A stretch of 64,000 nt of DNA from Sphingobacterium sp. UBA4616 (GTDB taxonomy: Bacteria > Bacteroidota > Bacteroidia > Sphingobacteriales > Sphingobacteriaceae), in assembly GCA_002386525.1 (NCBI GenBank), contig DGIS01000013.1, forward strand, positions 108,816 through 172,815, read 5' to 3'. Below, in pieces: positions 1 to 8,274 of the stretch; positions within the stretch are counted from its first letter, which is position 1; each line of letters starts with the position of its first letter. A program made the position numbers and the translations under genes. The notes below the pieces were generated by a model. The model did not search any database, had not been told where the DNA came from, and saw nothing but the letters and a program-made list of their open reading frames with translations.

Positions 1-687
1 AAGAGCGCCCTGGAGGCTTCGCTCACTGTAAATATGAGTCAGCTCAAGCTGTTGGCTGAAGCAGATGCCAAAGGTAGATATTGTCGCGATCTGGATGCAC
101 TATTCTATGCGTTGGATATGTTTGAACTGTATAGCAAGGAGATTGGCTGCTGGAATGAGGCTCGTCCCTTTTTAACAGACAATGCTCGATTTACCTATTT
201 TAATGGAAAAGACAGCTACGTCGATTATGTTCCTTTCGATACATTTAAATCTACGGTTATCGTGCTTTCAGGGCTGCCCGGAATGGGTAAAGACTATCAT
301 ATTCAAAAAATGAATGCAGATATGCCCGTTATTAGCCTGGATGATATCAGACGCAAATATCGCATTGATCCCACTGATAAAAGGAGAAATGGATGGGTCA
401 TACAAGAAGCGAAAGAACAGGCAAAAAAATATTTGCGCTGTGGACAGGATTTTATCTGGAATGCCACGAATATAACTTCCCAGATGCGTCAGCAGCTGAT
501 CGATCTTTTTGTTGGCTACCAAGCCTATGTTAAATTACTGTATGTCGAAAAGCCCTATCAGGTATGGCGCACACAGAATAGAGATCGAGAATATCCATTA
601 CCTGACGCAGTGTTAGATAAAATGCTCCGTAGTTTGGACGTTCCTCAGTTGACAGAAGCTCATGAAGTTCAGTATATCACAACATAA
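1..687 (+). CDS. AAA/P-loop kinase-like protein, 5' truncated by window edge
   Basis: The frame is open from the first base, so the gene begins upstream of the window; the first internal ATG is at 34 but the residues before it (KSALEASLTVN) read as protein. The stretch LLAEADAKGR resembles the tail of an HD phosphohydrolase domain, and a P-loop GLPGMGKD lies at 271-294, followed by a kinase-like region with DDIRR and an NATN segment. This arrangement (HD domain then a polynucleotide-kinase-like P-loop ATPase) is seen in bacterial proteins related to RNA/nucleotide repair. Substrate is unknown. A long inverted repeat follows the stop. Kinase-like fold is well supported; the HD part is inferred from a short tail. 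Confidence 0.75.
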   Translation, partial: KSALEASLTVNMSQLKLLAEADAKGRYCRDLDALFYALDMFELYSKEIGCWNEARPFLTDNARFTYFNGKDSYVDYVPFDTFKSTVIVLSGLPGMGKDYHIQKMNADMPVISLDDIRRKYRIDPTDKRRNGWVIQEAKEQAKKYLRCGQDFIWNATNITSQMRQQLIDLFVGYQAYVKLLYVEKPYQVWRTQNRDREYPLPDAVLDKMLRSLDVPQLTEAHEVQYITT

Positions 688-692
688 ATAGC

Positions 693-733
693 ATCTTAAC
701 AAAGGGTATCTTGAAATTATCCTTTGTTAAGAT
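693..733. terminator. Bidirectional hairpin terminator between convergent genes
   Basis: Perfect 13-bp arms ATCTTAACAAAGG (693-705) and CCTTTGTTAAGAT (721-733) separated by 15 nt, placed between two convergent stop codons. The flanks lack a long T tract, so termination strength is uncertain. Confidence 0.55.
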
Positions 734-748
734 ATGAACGATTCCTAT

Positions 749-1243
749 TTACTGTTTCAATTTTTGATTTAATAGTGGAATAAGCTCCTCTTCCCTGATA
801 TTGATCACGTCCATGTCGATCCATAGACGAGCTGGCTTTGTGGAAAGGTTACGGTCGATAAAGCTTAAGAGATGTATGAGACGGTTTGTTTTTTGTTTTC
901 GTAGCAATGAAGAGTCTTTTAATTTTATAAATATAGAAGATGTTCGGTATAAACCGGAAACAAAGCAATCGATGTCCGTCCACGGAATTGGCTGGGGCTT
1001 TAATGCGCTGTTGTTTACGAGCATGTCCTGATCTATCGTGAGTGCTGCTATCCCTTTTTGATAGCGACTCATTTGCTGTATTCTGAGGTAAAATACGCTT
1101 GCTGCTGCTAGCGCCCACACCGTCGACGCCAGTTTTATAATAAGATCTTTATGTAACCAAGCATAAAGCGCGACGACTGTCGCGAAAAAACAAAGCACCA
1201 TACTTATGATAATTTTCCCTCTGTTAAAATGAATTTTGATCAT
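749..1243 (-). CDS. Two-TM membrane protein, STM3941-like (bacterial PH-like domain)
   Basis: 164 residues. Two hydrophobic segments near residues 10-30 and 36-56 sit in front of a soluble part containing an IPWTDIDCF stretch and the C-terminal ending LIPLLNQKLKQ. This layout (paired helices plus a PH-like beta domain) matches the STM3941 family of small membrane proteins, whose biochemical role is not known. It is monocistronic, convergent with the truncated kinase gene. Assignment rests on architecture, so it is moderate. Confidence 0.6.
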   Translation of the reverse strand: MIKIHFNRGKIIISMVLCFFATVVALYAWLHKDLIIKLASTVWALAAASVFYLRIQQMSRYQKGIAALTIDQDMLVNNSALKPQPIPWTDIDCFVSGLYRTSSIFIKLKDSSLLRKQKTNRLIHLLSFIDRNLSTKPARLWIDMDVINIREEELIPLLNQKLKQ

Positions 1244-1501
1244 TAATTTTTCTTTTTATAAACATATAAACTCTCCTAAAAATAGGCGAAGATTATATGC
1301 TGCAAAACGGCTCTTTCTGTTTAGTGCTCATTTTGGACTTGCTTTTCATAAAGATAAGCAGTAAAAACGGTCTAATCTATTCGCATTTATTATTCGCAGC
1401 TGTTGAATGATTATCCGTAATATATCAATTTATTTTGTCAGTCCTTTTAAATTGAATGTCGTTGAAATAGATTTGAACTTTTTTTTTAGTAAAATGAATA
1501 G

Positions 1502-1509
1502 TAGCTTTG
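1502..1509 (+). promoter_or_regulatory. Likely -7 box for the Crp/Fnr-type gene
   Basis: TAGCTTTG matches the Bacteroidota -7 consensus TAnnTTTG exactly, 21 nt before the ATG at 1531. No TTG lies at the expected 20-nt spacing upstream, so only the -7 element is claimed. Confidence 0.45.
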
Positions 1510-1530
1510 TTTGGACAATAAATTGACAGA

Positions 1531-2106
1531 ATGTTAGAAAATCTCAAAGGGCATTTAAAGAAATTTATCGATGTAGATCCGATCCAATTAGAGGAAATAC
1601 TGGGATATTTCAGAACAAAAACGGTCGCAAGAAAAGAAAATATACTGGAAGAGGGACAGGTTTGTAAATATCATTTTTTTGTATTGAACGGTATGCTTCG
1701 AAAATTCTTTGTTAATGAAAAAGGTGTCGAACAAACGACGGAATTTGCGATAGAAAACTGGTGGATCACAGACAATATGGCTTTTGAACAGCGGGCAGTC
1801 ACTACATTTTACATTCAAGCAGTAGAAAAATCAGAATTGGCATATATCAGTCAGGAAGATCAGGAAAAATTGGTGGCGGCATTTCCTACAATGGAGCGTT
1901 ATTTCCGCTTTGTTTACCAAAGGGCGTATGCCGCGGCGCAAATGCGGATTAAATATCTATTCTCTTTATCCAAAGAGCAGTTCTATTTGGATATGCTTCA
2001 AAAGTACCCTCATTTTGTACAACGTGTTCCGCAATATCTGATTGCATCATTTCTTGGGTTTACGCCTGAATATTTAAGTGAAATCCGAAAGAGAATAATC
2101 CGCTAA
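1531..2106 (+). CDS. Crp/Fnr family transcriptional regulator
   Basis: 191 residues, the short form common in Bacteroidota. Residues about 20-120 form the cyclic-nucleotide-binding-like beta barrel (ILEEGQVCKYHFFVLNGMLRKFF), followed by a long helix and a C-terminal winged helix with recognition region FLGFTPEYLSEIRKR. Regulators of this type often lack conserved cAMP-binding residues and their ligands are mostly unknown. The ATG follows the -7 box at 1502. Target genes cannot be told from position: the neighbours are convergent singletons. Confidence 0.85.
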   Translation: MLENLKGHLKKFIDVDPIQLEEILGYFRTKTVARKENILEEGQVCKYHFFVLNGMLRKFFVNEKGVEQTTEFAIENWWITDNMAFEQRAVTTFYIQAVEKSELAYISQEDQEKLVAAFPTMERYFRFVYQRAYAAAQMRIKYLFSLSKEQFYLDMLQKYPHFVQRVPQYLIASFLGFTPEYLSEIRKRIIR

Positions 2107-2137
2107 ATGCGCCGTTAAAATTAGCTACAACTAAAGA

Positions 2138-2623
2138 CTAGTAACATTGGTCAGAATCAGCAACACGGAAGGGATTAATTCGAAATTGAAGGTTGTGCTC
2201 TTTTGCATAGTCATAGACTAATTTTTCGAATTTTTCCATAGCACTTTCTTCCGAAGCAGCAAAACAGTGCAGGTTTAGTTCAAGCGGTTTTTCTGAGGTT
2301 GCTGGATCGATGCGCAGTTTTTCAACTTCAGAGAGAACAACCGCAAAAGAAGTTTTACAAATCTCTACCTCTAGATGCGAAGCTATTAATTGAGATGAAA
2401 TGCTATAAAACGAATTTTTATTTTGGATTTCTTCTTGAAAAGGATCTAAATATGTCGTAATAATAGATCGATAACCATATTTAGCATTACCAAAAAACTG
2501 ATCAATATATTCCTGCGCTTTTTCATATGTTGAGAAGACACCTTCGAGATTGGTGAACAAATCTGGATCTTCCCTTACTTCTTTTGAAACTACTGTATAT
2601 ACCTTAATGAGGTTGGTTGTCAT
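2138..2623 (-). CDS. Hypothetical protein, 161 aa
   Basis: Not recognised. A soluble protein without signal peptide or membrane segment. The N-terminal half (VYTVVSKEVREDPDLFTNLEGVFSTYEKAQEYIDQFF) has a strand-helix pattern often seen in small uncharacterised Bacteroidota proteins that include a predicted YTVV...GVFST motif; the C-terminal half carries several acidic helices and ends DSDQCY. The gene is convergent with the Crp-type regulator and has about 670 bp of non-coding DNA upstream. Coding is supported by length and a protein-like composition, with no competing frame. Confidence 0.6.
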   Translation of the reverse strand: MTTNLIKVYTVVSKEVREDPDLFTNLEGVFSTYEKAQEYIDQFFGNAKYGYRSIITTYLDPFQEEIQNKNSFYSISSQLIASHLEVEICKTSFAVVLSEVEKLRIDPATSEKPLELNLHCFAASEESAMEKFEKLVYDYAKEHNLQFRINPFRVADSDQCY

Positions 2624-3295
2624 ATTTCGTATGCTACTTTTTGTACATTAAGTAAGTTTTTCTGCAAAAAAACTAATTTAGAATTTTATCCATGATCGAT
2701 TATAAGATAAAATCATCGTTTTAAAATAAAAAATTTCCTCTACTAATTTGTAGCCTGTTTTAGATCAGGTGCTTGTGCTTTAAAGTTGTATATAATTTTC
2801 GTATTATCCAAATATTTTGCCAATTGTTTTCATTTACACATCTTAAAGATCATCATATCACCAAATACGCCTTTCAGCATACGAAATCGATATCGGATGC
2901 AGCCTGCTGATTAGCTTCACTTTTGTAGGTTGACACAAGAGGAACACGCCGAAGTTTAGGTAAACTTGTCATCGGCTCTTCAAAGGGACGGTCTAAAAGC
3001 ACTATTTAAAAAGCTTTTTTACACTTCATATTTTAACATATCAATATAGCCTAAACAATTTTACTTTTGAACGGAACATGCTTTCTTTGGTGCAGATTCA
3101 AACGTTTTCGTAAATAAATCATATCATTTGATTCATTTCACTTATATTAATTAATATATTGTTTTGCCAATTCAATTCAATTGAAATGAATAGCCCATAC
3201 CTAAATTAGGATGTATGTGGCTTAAACTTGTTATGATTTACAAACCAATGATGAATAAATAAACCGGGTCTATAGACTCTAGATTAAATTATAAA
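2624..3295. other. 672-bp intergenic region, mostly AT-rich
   Basis: No full gene seen. It holds a 16-bp perfect AT palindrome at 3143-3158 and, on the minus strand at 2874-3002, a 42-codon open stretch (starting GTG, containing LDRPFEEPMTSLPKLRR) that may be a remnant of a lost gene but could be chance. Promoters of the two divergent flanking genes should lie here; no full consensus promoter was found. Confidence 0.4.
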
Positions 3296-4687
3296 ATGAG
3301 AAGAAATACACTATTTAAATCTGTTTTAGTGGCAGCTATGGTCAGCAATGTTGTATTGACCCATGCCCAGACAGATAAGAGTAATGAAAAAGGTTGGACA
3401 AACCTTTTTGATGGAAAGACGCTAAATGGATGGAAGACTGTTGGAGGAAAAGCCCCCTATTCTATTGAGGGAGATGCTATTGTCGGCCGAATGACAAAAG
3501 GCACCCCCAATTCTTTTTTAATAACTGAAAAGGAATACGGTGATTTCATATTGGAGCTGGATATTAAACTCGAAGGAAATGAAACTAATTCAGGTATCCA
3601 AACTAGGAGCCATCTCGATCCAAAAGCCAATGATGGACGAGGGCGTGTATATGGAAGACAAGTAGAGATTGATCCATCCGAGCGCGCGTGGACGGGTGGA
3701 ATATATGATGAAGCACGTCGTGGATGGATTTATCCTTTGGATTTAAATGAAAATGCCAAAAGAGCATATAAAGCAGAAGAATTTAATCATATCCGAATTG
3801 AGGCCATCGGCGATGAGTTGCGTACTTGGGTCAATGATATTCCAGTGTCTTACGTTGTTGATACTATTGATAGAACAGGGTTTATCGGACTACAGGTGCA
3901 TAGTATTCCGGCGCAATTGGATGGAAAGAAAGTTTATTTTAAGAATGTAAAAATAAAGACAACTGATCTTAAACCAAAAGGTTTTCCTAAAGATGTATAT
4001 ATCGTCAATCTCAAGCCCAATGAAGTGGCCGATGCTGAAAAGAAAAAGGGTGTTAAACTCTTATTTGACGGTAAAACCAATAAAGGCTGGCGAAGCATAC
4101 ATAGCGATAAATTTCCAGAACGGGGGTGGGAAGTCAAGGACGGACAAATGACTGTACTAAAATCTGACGGCGGTGAATCAACTAATGGTGGAGATATTGT
4201 CACAAAAGATAAATATGCTGTGTTTGATCTTTCATTTGAATTTAAGCTTAGTCCAGGTGCAAATAGTGGTGTTAAATATTTTGTCACCTTGAAAGAAAAA
4301 TCAAAAGGATCGGCTATTGGTTTAGAATACCAAGTGCTTGATGATGCTTTGCACCCTGATGCAAAGTTGGGTAGGGACGGAAACCGTACGTTGGCATCCC
4401 TATATGACCTCATCACATCCAACCGTGATGAGCGTGCACGCAGACCGATCGGTGAATGGAATAGGGGTAGAGTTGTTGTTACAGCAGATAATAAAGTTGA
4501 ACATTATTTGAATGGCATTAAAATGCTGTCTTATGAACGGGGCTCCAAAGCGTTTAAAGATTTGGTTCAAATCAGCAAGTATAAAGACTGGGAGAACTTT
4601 GGCGAAGCTAAGGAAGGCTTTATTCTTTTGCAGGACCATGGTGATCGGGTCTCCTTTCGCAGTATAAAAATCAATACACCCAATTAA
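3296..4687 (+). CDS. Secreted protein with two DUF1080 (3-keto-disaccharide hydrolase) domains
   Basis: 463 residues. A signal peptide ends near THAQT (residue 26). Two copies of the DUF1080 lectin-like jelly-roll fold follow, at about 34-222 (WTNLFDGKTLNGWKTVGG) and 252-461 (VKLLFDGKTNKGWRSIHSD); each starts with the family signature LFDGKT..GW. Characterised members of PF06439 cleave 3-keto-glycosides made by Gfo/Idh/MocA dehydrogenases. The next gene, 11 bp downstream, is such a dehydrogenase, so the two probably act in one pathway in the periplasm. Which of the two domains is catalytic cannot be told here; the substrate is unknown. Confidence 0.85.
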   Translation: MRRNTLFKSVLVAAMVSNVVLTHAQTDKSNEKGWTNLFDGKTLNGWKTVGGKAPYSIEGDAIVGRMTKGTPNSFLITEKEYGDFILELDIKLEGNETNSGIQTRSHLDPKANDGRGRVYGRQVEIDPSERAWTGGIYDEARRGWIYPLDLNENAKRAYKAEEFNHIRIEAIGDELRTWVNDIPVSYVVDTIDRTGFIGLQVHSIPAQLDGKKVYFKNVKIKTTDLKPKGFPKDVYIVNLKPNEVADAEKKKGVKLLFDGKTNKGWRSIHSDKFPERGWEVKDGQMTVLKSDGGESTNGGDIVTKDKYAVFDLSFEFKLSPGANSGVKYFVTLKEKSKGSAIGLEYQVLDDALHPDAKLGRDGNRTLASLYDLITSNRDERARRPIGEWNRGRVVVTADNKVEHYLNGIKMLSYERGSKAFKDLVQISKYKDWENFGEAKEGFILLQDHGDRVSFRSIKINTPN

Positions 4688-4698
4688 GACTACTCTTT

Positions 4699-6114
4699 AT
4701 GAATCATTATTTATCGCGCAGAAGCTTTGTTAAACAGTCCGTTATTGCTGCAGGAGCTGTTATGTTGTCCAACAGTGTCTTAGGAAAGGTCAATCTGGCC
4801 AAACCCAATGAACGTGTTAATCTAGCCTGCGTAGGATTAGGCAATAGGGCAGCGGAAATCATTAAAGAACTCTATAAGACTGGACTCTGTAATATCGTAG
4901 CCTTATGTGATGTGGATCTTGGCGCTAAACATACACAGGAGATATTGGGTATGTTTCCCGACGCACCTCAATTTAAGGATTTTAGGGTGATGTTTGACAA
5001 AATGGGAAATCAGATCGATGCTGTGAGCATAGGAACCCCTGATTTCTCTCATTTTGCAATAACGATGCTTGCATTGGATTTGGGCAAACATGTTTACGTG
5101 GAAAAACCAATGGCAAGAACATTTCTTGAGGTTGAACTTATGACAGAAAAAGCTCGGAAAAATCCGAAACTTGCTACCCAAATGGGAAACCAAGGGCATT
5201 CTGAAGCAAATTATTTTCAGTTTAAAGCTTGGAAAGATGCGGGTATTATTAAAGATGTTACACGCATAGATGCGCACATGAATATGCCGCGCAGATGGCA
5301 TGGCTGGGACGTGAATATGAAGGGCTTTCCTGCCGCGGAGATGATACCCGAAACGCTAGACTGGGATCTTTGGCAGATGCAGACTATTGGTCACAATTAT
5401 AATAAAGATTTTGTCAATGGACAATGGCGTTGTTGGTACGATTTCGGAATGGGCGCTTTGGGCGATTGGGGAGCACATATATTGGATACAGCACATGAAT
5501 TTTTAGATTTGGGACTCCCAACCGAAGTCTCAGCGGTAAAGCTAGAGGGGTATAATTCGTATTTTTTTCCGATGTCTTCCACCTTAAAATTTCATTTTCC
5601 AAAAAGGAAAAAAATGCCTGCAGTAGATATTAATTGGTATGACGGCTTGGATAATTTGCCACCTATACCCGAAGGCTATGGGGTATCTGGACTGGATCCT
5701 AATATTCCTCCACCAAGTACAGGAAAATTAGAGCCCGCTAAATTAAATCCCGGAAAAATTATCTATAGCAAGGATTTGATATTTAAAGGTGGCTCCCACG
5801 CCAGTACGCTGCAGATTATTCCAGAAGCGAAGGGGAAAGAAATGGCGGCTCGTTTACCGGAAGTGCCAATATCACCATCCAACCACTTTGCTAATTTCTT
5901 AAAGGGGTGTAAAGGTGAAGAGAAGACGCGGTCGGCTTTTGAAATTGCAGGTCCTTTGAGCCAAGTGTTTTGTTTAGGTGTCATTGCCCAGCGATTAAAC
6001 AGTAAATTGGTACTGAATACTCAGACAAAAGAAATTATCAATGATAAATTTGCCAATGCTCTTCTAGCCGGACCTCCACCGGCTAGAGGCTGGGAACAGT
6101 ATTATAAGATGTAA
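4699..6114 (+). CDS. Gfo/Idh/MocA family oxidoreductase with Tat signal
   Basis: 471 residues. The N-terminus SRRSFVKQSVIAAGAV is a twin-arginine signal (RR at residues 7-8), implying export after folding with bound NAD(P). The Rossmann part has LACVGLGNRAAEII and the family signature EKPMAR, followed by a long C-terminal domain with the WHGWD and WYDFGMGALGDWGAHILD segments typical of the exported subfamily. These enzymes oxidise or reduce sugar hydroxyls, including C3 of glycosides. It lies 11 bp after the tandem DUF1080 gene, so translational coupling in one transcript is likely, and a terminator follows at 6141. Confidence 0.88.
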   Translation: MNHYLSRRSFVKQSVIAAGAVMLSNSVLGKVNLAKPNERVNLACVGLGNRAAEIIKELYKTGLCNIVALCDVDLGAKHTQEILGMFPDAPQFKDFRVMFDKMGNQIDAVSIGTPDFSHFAITMLALDLGKHVYVEKPMARTFLEVELMTEKARKNPKLATQMGNQGHSEANYFQFKAWKDAGIIKDVTRIDAHMNMPRRWHGWDVNMKGFPAAEMIPETLDWDLWQMQTIGHNYNKDFVNGQWRCWYDFGMGALGDWGAHILDTAHEFLDLGLPTEVSAVKLEGYNSYFFPMSSTLKFHFPKRKKMPAVDINWYDGLDNLPPIPEGYGVSGLDPNIPPPSTGKLEPAKLNPGKIIYSKDLIFKGGSHASTLQIIPEAKGKEMAARLPEVPISPSNHFANFLKGCKGEEKTRSAFEIAGPLSQVFCLGVIAQRLNSKLVLNTQTKEIINDKFANALLAGPPPARGWEQYYKM

Positions 6115-6140
6115 AGAATCGAAGACTAAACATAGAAATG

Positions 6141-6165
6141 AAGGGCAATGTAAAACGTTGCCCTT
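6141..6165 (+). terminator. Intrinsic terminator of the DUF1080/oxidoreductase operon
   Basis: Arms AAGGGCAA (6141-6148) and TTGCCCTT (6158-6165), extendable inward by two pairs (one G-U) to a 5-nt loop, followed by TTTT-ACG. It lies 27 nt after the oxidoreductase stop. Confidence 0.75.
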
Positions 6166-6310
6166 TTACGTTGATAAAAGCGCTGTTCTTATCCTTATGA
6201 TTCGCCTGTCATCAATACATATTAATGAGTGGAAGATAGTAATAAATGGGAAATCTGGATGTAGAGAGAAAAATTAGGTCTATTTTGATGAACCGATACT
6301 TTACTTCAGC

Positions 6311-6378
6311 AAAAAAAAAAGGTTTTCAAACGGGGAGAATGAAAACCTTAAATAACCAATTATAAACCTAAATTATGA
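6311..6378 (-). ncRNA. Candidate small RNA, copy 1 of a two-copy element
   Basis: 66 bp (6314-6379) are identical to 41095-41160. Read on the minus strand, a promoter (6384-6415) would start an RNA near 6377 that ends in a hairpin with 10-bp arms AAGGTTTTCA/TGAAAACCTT around an 11-nt loop containing CTCCCCG, followed by ten T residues. That is a strong intrinsic terminator. There is no minus-strand gene before or after it: downstream is the 3' end of the convergent oxidoreductase gene. The expected product is a free RNA of about 65 nt. No known RNA family is recognised. Confidence 0.6.
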
Positions 6379-6383
6379 TGATA

Positions 6384-6415
6384 CAAATGTAAGTGTATTT
6401 TCTACACTATGCAAA
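6384..6415 (-). promoter_or_regulatory. Promoter of small RNA copy 1
   Basis: Minus strand: TTTG (6412-6415), 20-nt spacer, TACATTTG (6384-6391), an exact match to TAnnTTTG. Copy 2 keeps both boxes at the same spacing although the bases between differ, which argues that the promoter is under selection. Confidence 0.65.
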
Positions 6416-6602
6416 TTTATTTTAAAAAATAATTTAATCTTCTTCAAAAAAGCTATAGGAAGTACCTATTTTTATAAGAGTACTGTGTTTTTTTATGAAA
6501 ACGGACTGCTCTCTGCATTCTTTTTGCACGCTTTGGCTTCGGGGACTTTAATTCGTGGACTTTAAAAAGCATCAGTTGTAAATAGTTAGCTATTTTAGAA
6601 GC

Positions 6603-7100
6603 ATGGAAAATTTAGAAGTATGGATGCGTGGACCTATTGAAGGGATTCCCGCTCTTCTCCAACCTGTTGCTCATGCGCTCTTGCAAGTTGATGAGGATGT
6701 TTTAAAGTATACTAAGCAGCTGTCCTCAGCGTATCTCTGGACAAAACCGGGGGGCAATGCCAGTATAGGTTTTCACCTGCAACATATTCGTGGGGTGATC
6801 GATCGCATGTTTACTTATGCCGAAAATAAACCCTTGTCGGATGAGCAATTTGACGACCTCTATAAGGAGGGTATAGAAAATAGTGATCTGAGCGTAACCG
6901 CGCTTGTAGAAAACTTACACCAACAGATTCAGCAATCCGTGCAAAAACTAGCGTTAATTGATCCGGAAACTTTGACGGAAGTACGTTTGTTGGGTAGAAA
7001 ACGGATCCCTACGACCTTGATTGGTTTGTTGTTCCACGCTGCTGAGCATGCACAGCGCCATGTTGGCCAATTACTGGTAACAGCACGATGTATCAATTAA
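6603..7100 (+). CDS. DinB family protein (putative metal-dependent enzyme)
   Basis: 165 residues forming a DinB/YfiT-like four-helix bundle. Candidate metal ligands are histidines in the segments GFHLQHIRGVIDR and LLFHAAEHAQRHVGQL, in the usual places for the family. DinB-like proteins often act as thiol-dependent transferases or hydrolases, but specificity cannot be predicted. No signal peptide, so cytoplasmic. A decayed copy of its last 34 codons lies at 9560-9664. Confidence 0.8.
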   Translation: MENLEVWMRGPIEGIPALLQPVAHALLQVDEDVLKYTKQLSSAYLWTKPGGNASIGFHLQHIRGVIDRMFTYAENKPLSDEQFDDLYKEGIENSDLSVTALVENLHQQIQQSVQKLALIDPETLTEVRLLGRKRIPTTLIGLLFHAAEHAQRHVGQLLVTARCIN

Positions 7101-7129
7101 AAACAAACTATATTTTTGTCCGCTAGAGA

Positions 7130-7519
7130 CTATGATTTTTGAACTTGTTGTAACTTTTCTCCCCATTTCCCAAGTTCTTGAATAATTGGTTTGAGTTCAT
7201 AACCCAGCGTAGTCAGCTCATAGAGTACGCGTGCCGGTACCTCTGCATATACAGTACGTTTTATAATGTTATCCTCTTCCAGCTTTCGCAATTGTAGGGT
7301 GAGCATACGTTCAGTGATACCCGGTAAACATCTTTTGATTTCAGAATAACGTAGCGCGCCATTGATGAGATAACAACAAATGGCTAGAGCCCATTGACCG
7401 CCAATGACATTAGCGGCAAAGACGTCGGGGCAATTATGCTCAAGTTGCTTTTTATTTGAAAAGTTGGTGGAACTCGTCTTGATTTTAGTCATACGCACAT
7501 TTTTTATAGTACCTAACAT
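7130..7519 (-). CDS. HxlR family transcriptional regulator
   Basis: 129 residues with the HxlR winged helix: CPDVFAANVIGGQWALAI, then RYSEIKRCLPGITERMLTLQLRKLEEDNIIKRTVYAEVPARVLYELTTLG split across the recognition helix and wing. The N-terminal cysteine in HNCP is where several family members sense electrophiles or quinones. The gene is divergent from an NAD(P)H-dependent oxidoreductase at 7647, the common partner of such regulators, so control of that gene is likely. Confidence 0.88.
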   Translation of the reverse strand: MLGTIKNVRMTKIKTSSTNFSNKKQLEHNCPDVFAANVIGGQWALAICCYLINGALRYSEIKRCLPGITERMLTLQLRKLEEDNIIKRTVYAEVPARVLYELTTLGYELKPIIQELGKWGEKLQQVQKS

Positions 7520-7646
7520 TGGGTTACTGATAGGACAAAATAAGAATTATGTCACTACTTTTAAATCACAGTCATGTCGTTTATTAAAATTGCCGCAATG
7601 AATTGACTAGACCTGGTGACTTGTGCATATATACATAAATAAAAAT

Positions 7647-8177
7647 ATGAAAACATTAATAGTTGTTATTCACCCTAATTTTGCCACCTCCCTCGTGAAT
7701 AAAAGTTGGGTTGAGGCATTGGAAAGCCAATTCGATCGTTATGATATCCATCACTTGCACCAAGTCTATGCGGATGGTAAAATTGATGTCGTAGCAGAAC
7801 AGCAGCTGATGGAGAAATATGATAAAATTGTATTTCAATTCCCCTTTTATTGGTTTAACTGCCCGCCTTTTTTTAAGCAGTGGTTGGATGAGGTGCTTAC
7901 CTACGGGTGGGCTTACGGTAAAAAAAGTGGGTATAAACTGGAAGGAAAGAAAATTGCATTAGCGATTTCGGCTGGGGTAGACGAGCAGGAGTATGGGATT
8001 ACGGGTAAGTATAAATATAGCATGGAGCAATTAACAAGTCCTTTTGAAATTACTTTTGAATATGTTAAAGCGAATTATCAAAAGCCTTTCGTCTTTTACG
8101 GAATAGAAAAAGAGTCATCCAAAGAATGGATAGCGCAAAGTGTTTCGCAGTATCTCAGTTTTCTGCAGCAGTTGTAG
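7647..8177 (+). CDS. NAD(P)H-dependent oxidoreductase, flavodoxin-like fold (MdaB/KefF/YwrO type)
   Basis: 176 residues from ATG 7647; an upstream in-frame GTG (7623) would only add a non-conserved HIYINKN tail. The start MKTLIVVIHPNFATSLVNKSW is the FMN-binding phosphate loop of this family, and FQFPFYWFNCPPFFKQWLDEV with the later TYGWAYG segment are classic for the quinone reductase branch. The likely reaction is two-electron reduction of quinones or electrophiles by NAD(P)H with FMN. Divergent from the HxlR regulator, consistent with an inducible detoxification pair. Confidence 0.88.
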   Translation: MKTLIVVIHPNFATSLVNKSWVEALESQFDRYDIHHLHQVYADGKIDVVAEQQLMEKYDKIVFQFPFYWFNCPPFFKQWLDEVLTYGWAYGKKSGYKLEGKKIALAISAGVDEQEYGITGKYKYSMEQLTSPFEITFEYVKANYQKPFVFYGIEKESSKEWIAQSVSQYLSFLQQL

Positions 8178-8236
8178 TCAATAAATATGAAGGCAAAATT
8201 ATCATTATTGGCGATTCTTCAAAAATATGTTAATGT

Positions 8237-8264
8237 AGAAAGCATCCTGAAAAGGATGCTTTCT
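8237..8264. terminator. Bidirectional intrinsic terminator
   Basis: Perfect 11-bp arms AGAAAGCATCC (8237-8247) and GGATGCTTTCT (8254-8264) with a 6-nt loop, between the convergent oxidoreductase and SDR genes; T-rich on the plus side (CTTTGTTGTTTT). Confidence 0.75.
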
Positions 8265-8274
8265 CTTTGTTGTT

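Noticed and set aside
2874..3002. 42-codon minus-strand stretch as a real gene
   Set aside because: GTG start straight after a stop, no recognisable family, short; kept only as a possible remnant.
3143..3158. Perfect 16-bp AT palindrome upstream of the DUF1080 gene as an operator
   Set aside because: Made only of A and T in a very AT-rich region, so chance is plausible; no second copy or matching regulator nearby.
3934..4422. 162-codon minus-strand frame inside the DUF1080 gene
   Set aside because: Antisense shadow of a conserved two-domain protein; Ser/Pro/Phe-rich product with no recognisable domain.
6321..6400. Plus-strand reading of the repeat as a leader peptide (ATGATG... after the hairpin)
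   Set aside because: Only 5 codons follow before a stop, the reading differs between the copies, and the T tract and promoter boxes fit the minus strand.
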